Source of the DNA: Lactiplantibacillus plantarum
GTDB taxonomy: Bacteria; Bacillota; Bacilli; Lactobacillales; Lactobacillaceae
Assembly: GCF_014131735.1 (NCBI RefSeq)
Contig: NZ_CP039121.1
Coordinates: forward strand, 806,001-870,000
DNA length: 64,000 nt
Direction of reading: 5' to 3'
Positions 37,362 to 45,607 of this stretch are shown here, piece by piece; the stretch's first letter is position 1; each line of letters starts with the position of its first letter. Made by a program: the position numbers and the translations under genes. The notes under the pieces are model-generated. The model was not told the origin of the DNA and searched no databases. It saw only the letters and a list, made by a program, of their open reading frames with translations.

Positions 37362-38000
37362 ATGACTTCTGCATGGAATTGGATTGGGATCATTGCGTGG
37401 ATCATTGTTTTGGCGTTAGTCGTGTGGGTATTTCATCATATTCGCGTACGACGCATCAAGATGATCGTGGAACGTAAGCATACGTTTGAGTGGGGAAATC
37501 TTATCATAACCACCGTTGAATTAATCGTTAGTCTCGGATTACTAGTTGGCATGGGATACGTGACTTTCAATCACCAGGTCGACCTGTCAGATGCTAAGGA
37601 CGTTAAGGTAACGTATCAAGTTGAACCACTGGTTTTGCGAGTTGGAACTAATGGTTCCTACTATGTCGCGGTGGATCGAGGCACGACCCAAAAACCCGTG
37701 CATATTTATAATTACTGGGTTAATGGTGCGAAATATACTGTTTCAAGTAACAAGGCGACCGTGGTGACTAATCTTTCACAAGTTAAAGTGGCGGATGCTG
37801 GTATTCCGTGGTCACAAAAGCAGCTGGTTAAAGAAGACCGGCAGCACGAAAAAGCCTACGCAGTGAAGCTGACAGCCACTTATCAGCCGTCATTCTGGAA
37901 TGGCTTAGGTGTCCATGTGGGGCATCAAGCCATGACGCGGTGGTTAATTCGTGTGCCAGCCCAGTCATTTATTAATACGACCGATGTGCAATCTAACTAA
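37362..38000 (+). CDS. Membrane protein of unknown function, two TM plus outer domain
   Basis: 212 residues from ATG 37362 (AGAAAGG 11 nt upstream). Two membrane spans (about 5-25 and 47-68) flank a short basic loop, and the remaining 140 residues form a beta-rich domain outside (YQVEPLVLRVGTNGSYYVAV). I recall the family as one named after a Levilactobacillus brevis protein (LVIS_2131), restricted to lactobacilli, but cannot verify this. No enzymatic motif. Monocistronic with a terminator. Confidence 0.7.
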   Translation: MTSAWNWIGIIAWIIVLALVVWVFHHIRVRRIKMIVERKHTFEWGNLIITTVELIVSLGLLVGMGYVTFNHQVDLSDAKDVKVTYQVEPLVLRVGTNGSYYVAVDRGTTQKPVHIYNYWVNGAKYTVSSNKATVVTNLSQVKVADAGIPWSQKQLVKEDRQHEKAYAVKLTATYQPSFWNGLGVHVGHQAMTRWLIRVPAQSFINTTDVQSN

Positions 38001-38014
38001 ATAACAAAAAAAGT

Positions 38015-38058
38015 AATCGAACCTTGTGCGTTTTAGTAGCCAAGATTCGGTTTTTTTC
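38015..38058 (+). terminator. Terminator of the two-TM membrane protein gene
   Basis: AATCGAACCTTG pairs with CAAGATTCGGTT (one mismatch region), followed by a T run. Confidence 0.75.
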
Positions 38059-38207
38059 ATAGAATTATTAAAAGTTGTTAAATATTCATATTCGCATGCT
38101 TTTTTTAGGAACCTTATCATAATTCTAAGGTAAAATGTAACTGTTATATTTTTATAGGCTAATTAATTTATCTATTTAATCGTATGACTGAGAGAAGGAA
38201 AAGATTG

Positions 38208-38708
38208 ATGATTAACGAACCAGCAATTAGTCCACTATTTGTTTGTGGTATCATTGGTGATTCGACGGCCATGGTCCTTAATAAATCCTTAACCGGGCCG
38301 TTCAAGAACCGTTATGATTTAGTAACCGCACCAGTGACGACACGGGCCACGTTGAGTGAGGCCGTTAGTCAGATTGCACAACTTCAAACAGGACTACAAA
38401 CTGTTATTTCAAAGCAACTTGGGACCGTCCAGCTTACGATTCCAGCCTTAACAACATTAGAATTGCCAGCAACGTTAATTAATATTTATTATTTACTGGA
38501 ACCGGTGGGGGGCCATTTGTTGCTCAAACGACCGCATTACACCGAATCAATGTCGGCGGGGGCCGCTCGAGTGCCACTTGATCAATTAAATTGGTCGAAT
38601 AGTTCGCCGCGGGTCATGCAGGCCAAGCGTTTCTTACAGACCGGGGCGTTTCCTACCGCTGACCAACGAATCGATGGCTACCAGGTTTTAGAGCAAGCGC
38701 AATTTTAA
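38208..38708 (+). CDS. Nudix-fold protein with degenerate Nudix box
   Basis: 166 residues from ATG 38208 (AGAGAAGGA upstream). The order of parts follows small Nudix proteins: a first strand (CGIIGDSTAMVLNKS), a GPFKNRYDL segment where a Nudix protein has GLYDLPGG, then ATLSEAVSQIAQLQTGLQT at the position of the Nudix box, and a GAARVPLDQLNWSNSSP end. The box is ruined: R-E and E-E are S-Q and L-Q, so the metal ligands are gone. It is probably a non-catalytic binding or regulatory protein. The Nudix relation is my reading of the pattern and needs a profile search. Confidence 0.6.
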   Translation: MINEPAISPLFVCGIIGDSTAMVLNKSLTGPFKNRYDLVTAPVTTRATLSEAVSQIAQLQTGLQTVISKQLGTVQLTIPALTTLELPATLINIYYLLEPVGGHLLLKRPHYTESMSAGAARVPLDQLNWSNSSPRVMQAKRFLQTGAFPTADQRIDGYQVLEQAQF

Positions 38709-38716
38709 AGACGTTG

Positions 38717-38745
38717 TTGACTTTTTAATCTTCACGTTGTAACTT
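38717..38745 (+). promoter_or_regulatory. Promoter of the Met T-box/C-S lyase transcript
   Basis: TTGACT (38717-38722), 17-bp spacer, TAACTT (38740-38745). It is embedded in an exact 13-bp dyad. Confidence 0.55.
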
Positions 38746-38763
38746 AGAAGCAACGTGAAGATT
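38727..38763. repeat. 13-bp inverted repeat around the -10 region
   Basis: AATCTTCACGTTG (38727-38739) and its complement (38751-38763) flank an 11-nt centre that holds the -10 hexamer. There is no T run after it, so it is not a terminator. It could be an operator acting on top of the T-box. Confidence 0.6.
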
Positions 38764-39014
38764 AAATGTTGATGAGAAGAGTAACAATAAGTTGATGCCT
38801 AGCGAGTCAAAGTAGTGGTGTAATTTGACCATCAGCTTATTGTGAAGATGAACTCGGAGTTGGCTAATGGTTGATGCTATTAGCCCGGATTGACCACCGA
38901 TAATTGGGTTGAACGTAACGAGTACGTTGCGTGAGCGACAGCAAGACTGTAATAATAGGTGGTACCGCGGAGTATAAACTTCGTCCTTAGTAAGTTAAGG
39001 ACGAAGTTTTTTTG
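38764..39014 (+). promoter_or_regulatory. T-box riboswitch, Met (ATG) specifier
   Basis: Stem I has AGTA on the 5' side and GAAG on the 3' side, with specifier ATG at 38848-38850. CAATAAG/CTTATTG pair above it and GAGT/ACTC below. The T-box AGGTGGTACCGCGG is at 38957-38970 and the terminator (AACTTCGTCCTTA and complement plus T run) at 38977-39014. It should open on uncharged tRNA-Met. Confidence 0.88.
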
Positions 39015-39035
39015 TTGAGAAAGAAGGCCTTTAAG

Positions 39036-40232
39036 ATGGAACAAGCAGCATTTATTAAGAAGTACGCAACAACGCGCCAGCATACGGATTCATTGAAGTG
39101 GGACGCACTACAAGCTCGGTATGGCAATCCTGATTTGTTGGCAATGTGGGTCGCTGACATGGAATTCAAAGTGCCAGAACAAGTTACGCAAGCACTACAA
39201 GAACGAGTGGCGCATGGCATTTATGGTTATTCCATTACGCCTGATCGTTATTATCAAGCCTTTATCGATTGGGAACAGGCACGCCATGGTCTGACATTGA
39301 AACGCGATTGGATTCGATTTGGTAGTGGCGTGGTCAATTCGTTGTACGCGCTCGTTAATATTTTAACGCAACCAGGTGATGGCGTTTTGATTCTGACGCC
39401 CGTGTACTATCCATTTTTCAACGCGGTGCGGGATAATCATCGTCAGCTGGTCACATCTGAGTTACGCAATGATCGTGGTCACTATACGATTGACTTTGAA
39501 GATGTGGAACAGCAAATTAAGGCGAACGAGGTGCGGTTGTTCATTCAATGTTCGCCACATAATCCTGTGGGGCGGATCTGGTCTGAAGATGAAGAGACAC
39601 GGCTGTTAGCATTATGTGAACAGTATCATGTGCTTGTTATTTCAGATGAAATTCACCAGGATTTAGAAATTGATCGGACCAACCATCCGTTCAAATCGGC
39701 GTTAACGGTAGCCAATGGGCGGTTTAGTAACCGGGTGATTGTCGTCAATGCACCGTCTAAGACGTTTAATCTGGCGGCGCTTTTGAACTCACATCTAGTA
39801 ATTCCTAATCCAAAATTACGACAACGCTATGATGCACAAATCGGGCGCTTCAGCCAGACTGAGATCAGCGTCTTAGGCCAGGTTGCCGGCCAAACGGCTT
39901 ATGAATCGGGCGCGGCCTGGTTAGACCAGATTTTGGCAATCGTCCGTGATAATTATCATTATTTATGCACCACCTTTGCCGCCCACGCGCCTAAGTTGGT
40001 TTTAGCCGATTTGCAGGGGACGTATTTGACGTGGCTAGATTTACGTGCGTACGTTCAGCCAGCTGCAACGAAAGCGTTTATTCAAGATCAATGTCAGCTC
40101 GCAGTTGACTTTGGTGAGTGGTTTAGTCCTGATGATCAGGGGTTTGTTCGCTTGAACTTAGCGACTAATCCGCAAAATGTGCGTGAGGCGGCTCAGCGGA
40201 TCGTCACTTGTTTATCACAAATGCAAAAATAA
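39036..40232 (+). CDS. MalY/PatB-family C-S lyase (cystathionine beta-lyase)
   Basis: 398 residues from ATG 39036 (AAGAAGG 8 nt upstream); a longer frame from 39012 lies in the leader terminator. Type I PLP fold with K242 in PSKTFNLA, and the MalY/PatB motifs LAMWVADMEF and YGYSITP near the start. It cleaves cystathionine (or cysteine) to homocysteine, pyruvate and ammonia. The Met T-box immediately upstream supports a role in methionine supply. Monocistronic, with a terminator after. Confidence 0.93.
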   Translation: MEQAAFIKKYATTRQHTDSLKWDALQARYGNPDLLAMWVADMEFKVPEQVTQALQERVAHGIYGYSITPDRYYQAFIDWEQARHGLTLKRDWIRFGSGVVNSLYALVNILTQPGDGVLILTPVYYPFFNAVRDNHRQLVTSELRNDRGHYTIDFEDVEQQIKANEVRLFIQCSPHNPVGRIWSEDEETRLLALCEQYHVLVISDEIHQDLEIDRTNHPFKSALTVANGRFSNRVIVVNAPSKTFNLAALLNSHLVIPNPKLRQRYDAQIGRFSQTEISVLGQVAGQTAYESGAAWLDQILAIVRDNYHYLCTTFAAHAPKLVLADLQGTYLTWLDLRAYVQPAATKAFIQDQCQLAVDFGEWFSPDDQGFVRLNLATNPQNVREAAQRIVTCLSQMQK

Positions 40233-40233
40233 C

Positions 40234-40269
40234 CAAAAAATTCCGACACCGGCGTGTTGGAATTTTTTT
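40234..40269. terminator. Bidirectional terminator
   Basis: AAAAAATTCCGACAC-CGGC-GTGTTGGAATTTTTTT, T runs on both strands, between converging genes. Confidence 0.85.
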
Positions 40270-40450
40270 AACGACTTTTATTGGTAACCGTGCGTCGCTT
40301 GAGCAAACGTCGTCGAGTAATCTCTCGGCGAATGAAGGAGTAAGCAATCAAGCTCAGTGCCAGTATACCAATGATGACGGCGGTTTTAACGTAACCGAAT
40401 ATCCAGAAAAAAACTGCAATAGCGAACGTACAGTAAACAATTAAGAACAT
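40268..40450 (-). CDS. Small membrane protein, 60 residues
   Basis: Two closely spaced hydrophobic segments (MFLIVYCTFAIAVFFWIF and AVIIGILALSLIAYSF) followed by a basic tail (RREITRRRLLKRR). Strong ribosome site GGAGG 8 nt upstream and a terminator directly after support a real gene. Positive-inside rule puts the tail in the cytosol. No family recognised. Confidence 0.65.
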   Translation of the reverse strand: MFLIVYCTFAIAVFFWIFGYVKTAVIIGILALSLIAYSFIRREITRRRLLKRRTVTNKSR

Positions 40451-40600
40451 GGAAGCCCTCCTTCAGTCAAGTGGTTGTATGAGTTGATAAAACCATTGTA
40501 CCGAGAAAAAGTAGCTAACTCGTGATTGAAATTTGAATTTTCTGTTAAGGATTGCGAAATAGTTTTGAATCTCCTGGTAAATATGCTGATGTTGTAAAAG

Positions 40601-40927
40601 TTAATCGCGGTATCGGCGATTCAGCCGGCGTTCATTAGCGTGTGCAAGTTGGTCGGCAGTTAGCTGATAGGTGGTGGCAACTTGAAGTTTCTTCAAACCA
40701 GTTTGAATGGCCCCTAGCTGAGTTTTGTCACGGGCTTGTCCCTGGAGTTTAGCAGTGATTTGCGTGAGCATGTTCAGTTCGGGTTGGAGCGTTTCGTGTA
40801 CTTGTTGGTTATATTGGTGTTGACTCAGACTGTGCGTCTGCCAGCGCGTGACGCGGCTTAGTAGGGCCATTAACTGGTTGGTTAGTAGGTTCATAAGATA
40901 GTCAGTTTCTTGATTTGTAAATGTCAT
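40601..40927 (-). CDS. Hypothetical helical protein, 108 residues
   Basis: Start ATG 40927 with GGAGG 10 nt upstream; an ATG at 40948 precedes that site. Predicted to be nearly all alpha-helix (NLLTNQLMALLSRVTRW, LNMLTQITAKLQGQ, LGAIQTGLKKLQVA) with a strongly basic C-terminus (ANERRLNRRYRD). No membrane span and no known motif. Helical bundles of this size are often partners of nucleic acids or other proteins, but nothing here says which. Confidence 0.6.
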   Translation of the reverse strand: MTFTNQETDYLMNLLTNQLMALLSRVTRWQTHSLSQHQYNQQVHETLQPELNMLTQITAKLQGQARDKTQLGAIQTGLKKLQVATTYQLTADQLAHANERRLNRRYRD

Positions 40928-41103
40928 CAAAACGGGACCTCCGATCAATAAAGTTGGTTAACTCAAATATTAGTATGAGTAAGGATAATTTAATTACTAT
41001 TTTAATAAAAAATGGTAAAAACGACTGATTATGGGTTTTAAACACAACTATGCTTGTGAAGCGTGATACATTATCAATAACTAAGTGAAGGGAGTGAATC
41101 GTC

Positions 41104-41577
41104 ATGATTGGGCATATTACGGTAATGCAACCAGATTACGACCAAGGCATCCTGACTGATTTTCATGGCCGGCATTTTAAATTTCGGCTAACCGCAGTTT
41201 GGCCGTCAAGTGCGTTGCATATTGGCGCGGAGTTTTATTTTAGACCGCAGCTAACCGCGGCCGGTTTAGTTGCGGTAGAGTTACGGTATCAGCACCATGA
41301 TGGGACTTGTTTGTCAGTTCGACCGCCGACTGAGGTCAGTCAACAAGTCATGATACGAATTGGAGAGTTAGCTTTAAATACGGATGACATTCAATACTAT
41401 GCATTGACGACGGATCAGGCCGAAGTTCGCAATGGTTATGCTTCATCAGCACGTCATTTGGTGATTAAGATGCGCTGTGGTCGCCAATATATTTTTTATA
41501 ATTGGGATGGGGTCAATATTGATGATGTGGTCACAAAGTTAGCGACGTTACATACGGTGCAACGCCAGTTTGGGTGA
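41104..41577 (+). CDS. Hypothetical protein, possible OB-like N-terminus
   Basis: 157 residues. The first 60 residues (GHITVMQPDYDQGILTDFHG, then HFKFRLTAVW) run like the beta strands of cold-shock/S1-type OB folds (G-I/K..D.G.GFI.D..G..YFFH), but the RNA-binding aromatics are not clear. The C-terminal 90 residues are also beta-rich (YALTTDQAEVRNGYA, HLVIKMRCGRQYIFYNW). GAAGGGAG precedes the ATG. No family can be named; the OB idea is inference. Confidence 0.6.
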   Translation: MIGHITVMQPDYDQGILTDFHGRHFKFRLTAVWPSSALHIGAEFYFRPQLTAAGLVAVELRYQHHDGTCLSVRPPTEVSQQVMIRIGELALNTDDIQYYALTTDQAEVRNGYASSARHLVIKMRCGRQYIFYNWDGVNIDDVVTKLATLHTVQRQFG

Positions 41578-41652
41578 AAATATGGTTGCTAAAATAGTAG
41601 CTAAGTTAAGTATCAGAAAAAAAGATGGGGCGGTAATTATTATGAATAAAAT

Positions 41653-41690
41653 AAGCGTCGCAGGAATTTTCGGACATTCCTACGACGCTT
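41653..41690. terminator. Terminator between converging genes
   Basis: AAGCGTCGCAGGAAT and ATTCCTACGACGCTT form a long stem with one mismatch, T-rich flanks on both strands. Confidence 0.8.
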
Positions 41691-41715
41691 GTTTTGATGT
41701 TTAAGTTGGTTCGCT

Positions 41716-42132
41716 TTAATGACCACGGTCCTTGAAAATAAATAGTTTACTGAAGAACCAATTGAGTAATACCACAATAATTTGATCAATTAATTTGACG
41801 ATAAGGTCGTTTCCGTGCAGAACCGAAATACCGACAATCATAATCCCCTGGTCAATAAAGTAACTGAGTAGGCGGAATCCGAAGAATGATGTCATTTCAA
41901 TTAAAACAGCACGGAAAGTAGGTGTTTGTGAGTCAAATACCCAAATTTTATTCGTGATATAGGCGAATAGCACTGAGATGAGCCAGGCAATCGTATTGGC
42001 TATCCAGTAGGGCCAGAATTGGTTGAAAATTCCAAAAACAATAATATTAATTAGGGTGGTTAAGCCCCCAAAGATTAAATAGGAAAGGACGCTTTGATAG
42101 CGTTGCCAGAGTTGTTTGATAAGTTGTCCCAC
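41716..42132 (-). CDS. GtrA-family membrane protein
   Basis: 138 residues from GTG 42132 (GAGG 10 nt upstream). Four membrane segments and the GtrA signature: YLIFGGLTTLINIIVFGI first, then ANTIAWLISVLFAYITNKIWVF, then the last two spans and a short basic tail. GtrA proteins are thought to flip lipid-linked sugars for glycosylation of wall polymers or teichoic acid. No glycosyltransferase partner is adjacent. Confidence 0.9.
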   Translation of the reverse strand: MGQLIKQLWQRYQSVLSYLIFGGLTTLINIIVFGIFNQFWPYWIANTIAWLISVLFAYITNKIWVFDSQTPTFRAVLIEMTSFFGFRLLSYFIDQGIMIVGISVLHGNDLIVKLIDQIIVVLLNWFFSKLFIFKDRGH

Positions 42133-42209
42133 AGATGAATACCCTCACTTTAGCTGATTATTACTAGGTACCATCCTATCATAATTAAATGGCTGCGTGT
42201 TGGATATTT

Positions 42210-42446
42210 TTAGTGCGATTCAAGTTGGTGGCGCTGATGATTAAAGGCTTGCTGGGCCGTGGCAAAGTTATGGTAATGTGCGTGGGACACGGTCAAGCGG
42301 CCCAGTGTAGTGGTTGCACGGATGTCTAGCCGATAGACATCGGGTCCGAGACGCAATTTGCTTAACCGGATTTGATATGAAAGGGCATCGTTGATTACAA
42401 TTGTATGGCTGGCGATTAGGCCTGGTCGAATACCTAAAGAAAGCAT
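42210..42446 (-). CDS. Hypothetical protein, 78 residues
   Basis: Starts at ATG 42446 after GGGGGTGA; a TTG at 42476 would also be open but precedes that site. Beta-rich head (SHTIVINDALSYQIRLSKLR, VYRLDIRATTT) and a short helical His/Gln-rich tail (ATAQQAFNHQRHQLESH). No family recognised. Stand-alone between GtrA and the universal stress gene. Confidence 0.55.
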   Translation of the reverse strand: MLSLGIRPGLIASHTIVINDALSYQIRLSKLRLGPDVYRLDIRATTTLGRLTVSHAHYHNFATAQQAFNHQRHQLESH

Positions 42447-42650
42447 ACTATTCACCCCCAAGTGGATTAACTCCAATTGTAAGGGGTAACTGTAAATATC
42501 AGATGTCGTTGTTGTAAATATTATGTAAACCCGACACTGCTAGCCGGCGAGCTGCTGTGCATAACTGGTAGTTAGTTTATATAAATGATAACGCAACCAA
42601 CGCTGATAAATGGTAAAATAGAATTAACAGATGGAAAGGGCGTGACGTCA

Positions 42651-43121
42651 ATGGTACAAGAATATTCGAATATTTTAGTTCCCCTCGATGGCTCACAACA
42701 AGCTGAGATTGCGCTTGATAAAGCAGTTGCAGTCGCTAAACGTAATGAGGCACATATCGACGTGTTAGCAGTCATTGATCCCGGTCAGTTTGGGTATAAT
42801 TTAGCTGGTTTGGCGGATGGTGATATTACGTATCAATTGGTTCAGGATTCTGAAGCTTATTTAAAAGAAACGGTTGATCAAGTCAAAAAGGATGGCTTTA
42901 CGGACATTGCCTTCCACATTCGAATGGGAAGTCCGAAACCAATTATTTCACAGGACTTCGTCAAGGATCATCATAATGACTTGATCATGATGGGGGCAAC
43001 CGGGTTAAATGCCGTTGAACGCGTGCTGGAAGGCTCGGTTACAACGTATGTGCAGCGTAATGCGTTGACTGATGTAATCGTGGTTAAGACGGATTTGCAA
43101 AATACGCAGGTTGAAAAGTAG
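42651..43121 (+). CDS. Universal stress protein (UspA family)
   Basis: 156 residues from ATG 42651 (GAAAGGG upstream); the frame to 42585 lacks a ribosome site. Starts YSNILVPLDGSQQAEIALDK and ends with the ATP-binding motif GATGLNAVERVLEGSVTTYV (G-2x-G-9x-G-S/T), so it belongs to the ATP-binding group. Cytosolic; commonly induced by growth arrest or stress. Monocistronic, closed by a very strong hairpin. Confidence 0.93.
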   Translation: MVQEYSNILVPLDGSQQAEIALDKAVAVAKRNEAHIDVLAVIDPGQFGYNLAGLADGDITYQLVQDSEAYLKETVDQVKKDGFTDIAFHIRMGSPKPIISQDFVKDHHNDLIMMGATGLNAVERVLEGSVTTYVQRNALTDVIVVKTDLQNTQVEK

Positions 43122-43172
43122 CGTTAGTGGGAAAACCACTTCTCGAATGGTGTGACGTTTGTATTAACCATT

Positions 43173-43225
43173 AAAAAATGAAGCAGGTCGTGAAGTCAAT
43201 AACTTCACGACCTGCTTCATTTTTT
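43173..43225. terminator. Strong bidirectional terminator
   Basis: Perfect 24-bp inverted repeat (centre AGGTCGTGAAGT, 5-nt loop) with A and T runs at the ends, between the stress-protein gene and the converging ABC permease gene. Confidence 0.92.
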
Positions 43226-43236
43226 AGATTATCAGC

Positions 43237-44046
43237 TTAATTTCTGATTCTTAACTTACGGTTGAACAGATAAGCGAGACCACCGATGATACCGCAACCT
43301 ACCAGCATTGTGATGAATGGCATGGTTGGGTTAAAGTAACCAGTTGTCGCTTCACCGTGGCTGGGATAACCAATAATAAATTTCAAGAAGTTTTCAAGTC
43401 CCGTGTAATTATAATTCGATTGATTGCGAGTCATAATGATGACCATTATCCAAATAATAAGCATGCCAATGATGGGGGTGCCAATGATTAAAATCGTTTT
43501 GGCCCATTTACCAAATAACGCGAGTAAGGTCCCACAAGCGATGCCGGTAAGGCCAACACCAATGTAGAAAATCCAGTTAAAGCATAAGCTAGCTAAAATG
43601 TTTAGCCAGACCTGACTTCCCAGCGCATGGCTATACAGCGAATAGCCCGTTCTCATCAACGCGGTGTTGGTGCTCCAGTGTAAATACGGAGCATGAATAC
43701 CGTAGTAATAAATGGCATTGATGATGACAAGCAAACCACTAAGCATGAGTAATGCGAATACTCGAGCTTGAAAGTAGGTTTGTCGGGAAATCCCATTTTG
43801 GATTAAGAGCTTAAAGTTGTCGTAAGTGAGTGACCCCACAATAAAGATAAGCATGAAGAAGAGTGGCCCGAGGCTTAGGCTAGCAAAATTACCAAGTGGA
43901 GAATACTGCCGAATATTACCCGTAATAACTGCAAATAGTAGCGGTAGTATTCCGAATACGACGAATAAAGCGAGTACCGACCACCCCGTCATTTTCAATT
44001 GTTCCGTTAATAAATAACGGGTGGTGTTGCGAACCTTAATTGACAT
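43237..44046 (-). CDS. ABC transporter permease (YtrC/D-like)
   Basis: 269 residues with about six membrane spans (for example WSVLALFVVFGILPLLFAVI, LGPLFFMLIFIVGSLTY, TILIIGTPIIGMLIIWIMVI) and a segment LLIQNGISRQTYFQARVF that is typical of ABC-2 permeases. It overlaps the ATPase gene by 11 bp (ribosome site GGAGGAGG inside it), so translation is coupled. Last gene of the GntR-ATPase-permease set. Confidence 0.88.
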   Translation of the reverse strand: MSIKVRNTTRYLLTEQLKMTGWSVLALFVVFGILPLLFAVITGNIRQYSPLGNFASLSLGPLFFMLIFIVGSLTYDNFKLLIQNGISRQTYFQARVFALLMLSGLLVIINAIYYYGIHAPYLHWSTNTALMRTGYSLYSHALGSQVWLNILASLCFNWIFYIGVGLTGIACGTLLALFGKWAKTILIIGTPIIGMLIIWIMVIIMTRNQSNYNYTGLENFLKFIIGYPSHGEATTGYFNPTMPFITMLVGCGIIGGLAYLFNRKLRIRN

Positions 44047-44914
44047 GAGCGGCGGCCTCCTCCTTGGTATTAGTCAGGTTAACAAATAGTTTTTGTAGGT
44101 CCAGATGCTCGACCGTGACCGTATCAGGAATTGGTCGGTCGTTATCTAATGGCCCGTAAACGTAGTGGGCCGTAATTCCGCCAAGATGATCCTTGCCGAT
44201 AATATTTAAACCATCCGTATAAGTGCTGACATCAGTTTGTGGACCAGTTACCGCGTAAGATTGCCCTAGGATGTCGGTGACATCACCATCAACAATAATA
44301 TGATGATGGTCCAGCACAAAGACATGTTCAATCAAGTTCGTAATTTCTTCAATGAGATGAGTCGAAATCACGAATGTGCGGGGATGGTCACTATAGGTTT
44401 CAATCAGTTCTTGATAGAAAATTTCGCGGTGATTAGCATCCAGACCGAGGACTGGTTCATCTAAAAAGATGTATTCAGCCGGTACACATAACGCAATAAT
44501 CAGTTTAAAAATTGTTCGGTAACCCGTCGATAATTTGCCAAATCGCGCGTTTAAATCGAGGCCAAAGGTTTGTGCTAGTTTTTTAGCATAAGTGTCATTA
44601 AAATCACCATAGAGTAGTGCGGTGGTTTTAAACAGTTGTTTGACCCGGGAACGCTCAGAATAGAGGTTAACTTCACTCATCAAGTAAACCTTTCCTAACG
44701 TGCGGTCGTTATCACACATGGATTCGTTGTCCATGGTGACCGTTCCGCTGTCAGCAAAGATACGATTGCTGATAATGTTCAGCAAGGTACTTTTACCAGC
44801 ACCATTGCGGCCTAGCAAACCGTAAATCGTGTTTGGTTTGATCGTTAGGTTAAGATTATCCAGGACGGTTTGACCGCGAAAGGCCTGCTGGACAGCCTGA
44901 ACTTGAATACTCAT
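44036..44914 (-). CDS. ABC transporter ATPase (YtrB-like)
   Basis: 292 residues. Walker A is GRNGAGKSTLLN (about 35-46), Walker B is EYIFLDEPVLGLD, and the H-loop is FVISTHLIEE. The signature is LSTGYRTIF instead of LSGGQ, as in many YtrB/EcsA-type exporters. A C-terminal domain of about 75 residues follows. It overlaps the upstream GntR gene by 4 bp (ATGA) and the permease by 11 bp. In Bacillus subtilis the related ytr operon responds to cell-wall antibiotics. Confidence 0.9.
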   Translation of the reverse strand: MSIQVQAVQQAFRGQTVLDNLNLTIKPNTIYGLLGRNGAGKSTLLNIISNRIFADSGTVTMDNESMCDNDRTLGKVYLMSEVNLYSERSRVKQLFKTTALLYGDFNDTYAKKLAQTFGLDLNARFGKLSTGYRTIFKLIIALCVPAEYIFLDEPVLGLDANHREIFYQELIETYSDHPRTFVISTHLIEEITNLIEHVFVLDHHHIIVDGDVTDILGQSYAVTGPQTDVSTYTDGLNIIGKDHLGGITAHYVYGPLDNDRPIPDTVTVEHLDLQKLFVNLTNTKEEAAAHVN

Positions 44915-45282
44915 GATTCGGAAAACCCCCGTTCAATTAATTTAGCTAATTCATCTTGCGTAATGTGGAGCTTTTGTGCTTCAGCGACTAGTTTTTTAAC
45001 GTAGTCGGTGTAGAACTGATCCCGGCGCTTTTCAACGATTCGTTGTTGTGCACCGGCGATGACAAACATCCCGACCCCACGCCGTTTTTCAATCAATTGG
45101 GCATCAACTAGAATATTCATGCCCTTAAGCACGGTCGCAGGATTAATATGAAATTCTTTAGAAATCTCGGTTGTCGAAGGAATTTGTTCACCTTCAGCGA
45201 AGGTTTCCGTAAAGATAGCTTCTTCAATTTGGTCGGCAACCTGCAAGTAGATTGGTTCCGTGCTATTAAAGTTGAACTGCAT
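44911..45282 (-). CDS. YtrA-type GntR regulator
   Basis: 123 residues from ATG 45282 (GAGG 8 nt upstream; GTG 45291 abuts it). The wHTH is EGEQIPSTTEISKEFHINPA-type, followed by a short helical dimer tail of about 45 residues, the YtrA subfamily shape. These regulators control a coupled ABC gene pair, here the two genes downstream with which it overlaps. It is 27 bp after the 91-residue membrane protein gene, so it may also be read from the upstream ABC unit. Confidence 0.9.
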   Translation of the reverse strand: MQFNFNSTEPIYLQVADQIEEAIFTETFAEGEQIPSTTEISKEFHINPATVLKGMNILVDAQLIEKRRGVGMFVIAGAQQRIVEKRRDQFYTDYVKKLVAEAQKLHITQDELAKLIERGFSES

Positions 45283-45309
45283 TTTATTCACCTCATTGCA
45301 GTGATTGCC

Positions 45310-45585
45310 CTATTTCGTTGTGGCCTTTTGTTGCGGCTGGTGCAGTTGTCGTTCGGTACGATCGATCCGGGCAGCAATCCAACTAGAGAGTAGGAGGAGG
45401 GTGCCCAGTACGGCCAGTAGAATGTCTTGATGTTCAAAGATAATCTGGGTGGCTAAACCGAAGTTAACGCTCAGCCACAGAAGCGGCATGAGCGCCCCTA
45501 ACCAGAATTGACGACGACTTGCGAGCACGTAACGGTGTAATGGTGTAATAACGATTAATAAAGCGACTAATCCAAAGTATACCAT
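45310..45585 (-). CDS. Small membrane protein, 91 residues
   Basis: Start ATG 45585 after GGAGGG; an earlier frame to 45675 runs inside the permease gene. Three hydrophobic segments: MVYFGLVALLIVITPL, FWLGALMPLLWLSVNFGLA and ILLAVLGTLLLLSSWIAA, with a basic tail (RTERQLHQPQQKATTK). It sits between the FtsX-like permease and the GntR gene and may be an accessory subunit of either transporter. No family recognised. Confidence 0.7.
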   Translation of the reverse strand: MVYFGLVALLIVITPLHRYVLASRRQFWLGALMPLLWLSVNFGLATQIIFEHQDILLAVLGTLLLLSSWIAARIDRTERQLHQPQQKATTK

Positions 45586-45607
45586 GATTTTTCCCTCCTC
45601 CGAAAGG

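Noticed and set aside
38727..38763. Hairpin as terminator of the pseudo-Nudix gene
   Set aside because: No T run follows on the plus strand, and it coincides with the promoter of the next transcript.
40208..40444. Plus-strand frame after the C-S lyase (78 codons)
   Set aside because: It runs through the bidirectional terminator and antisense to the small membrane gene with the strong GGAGG.
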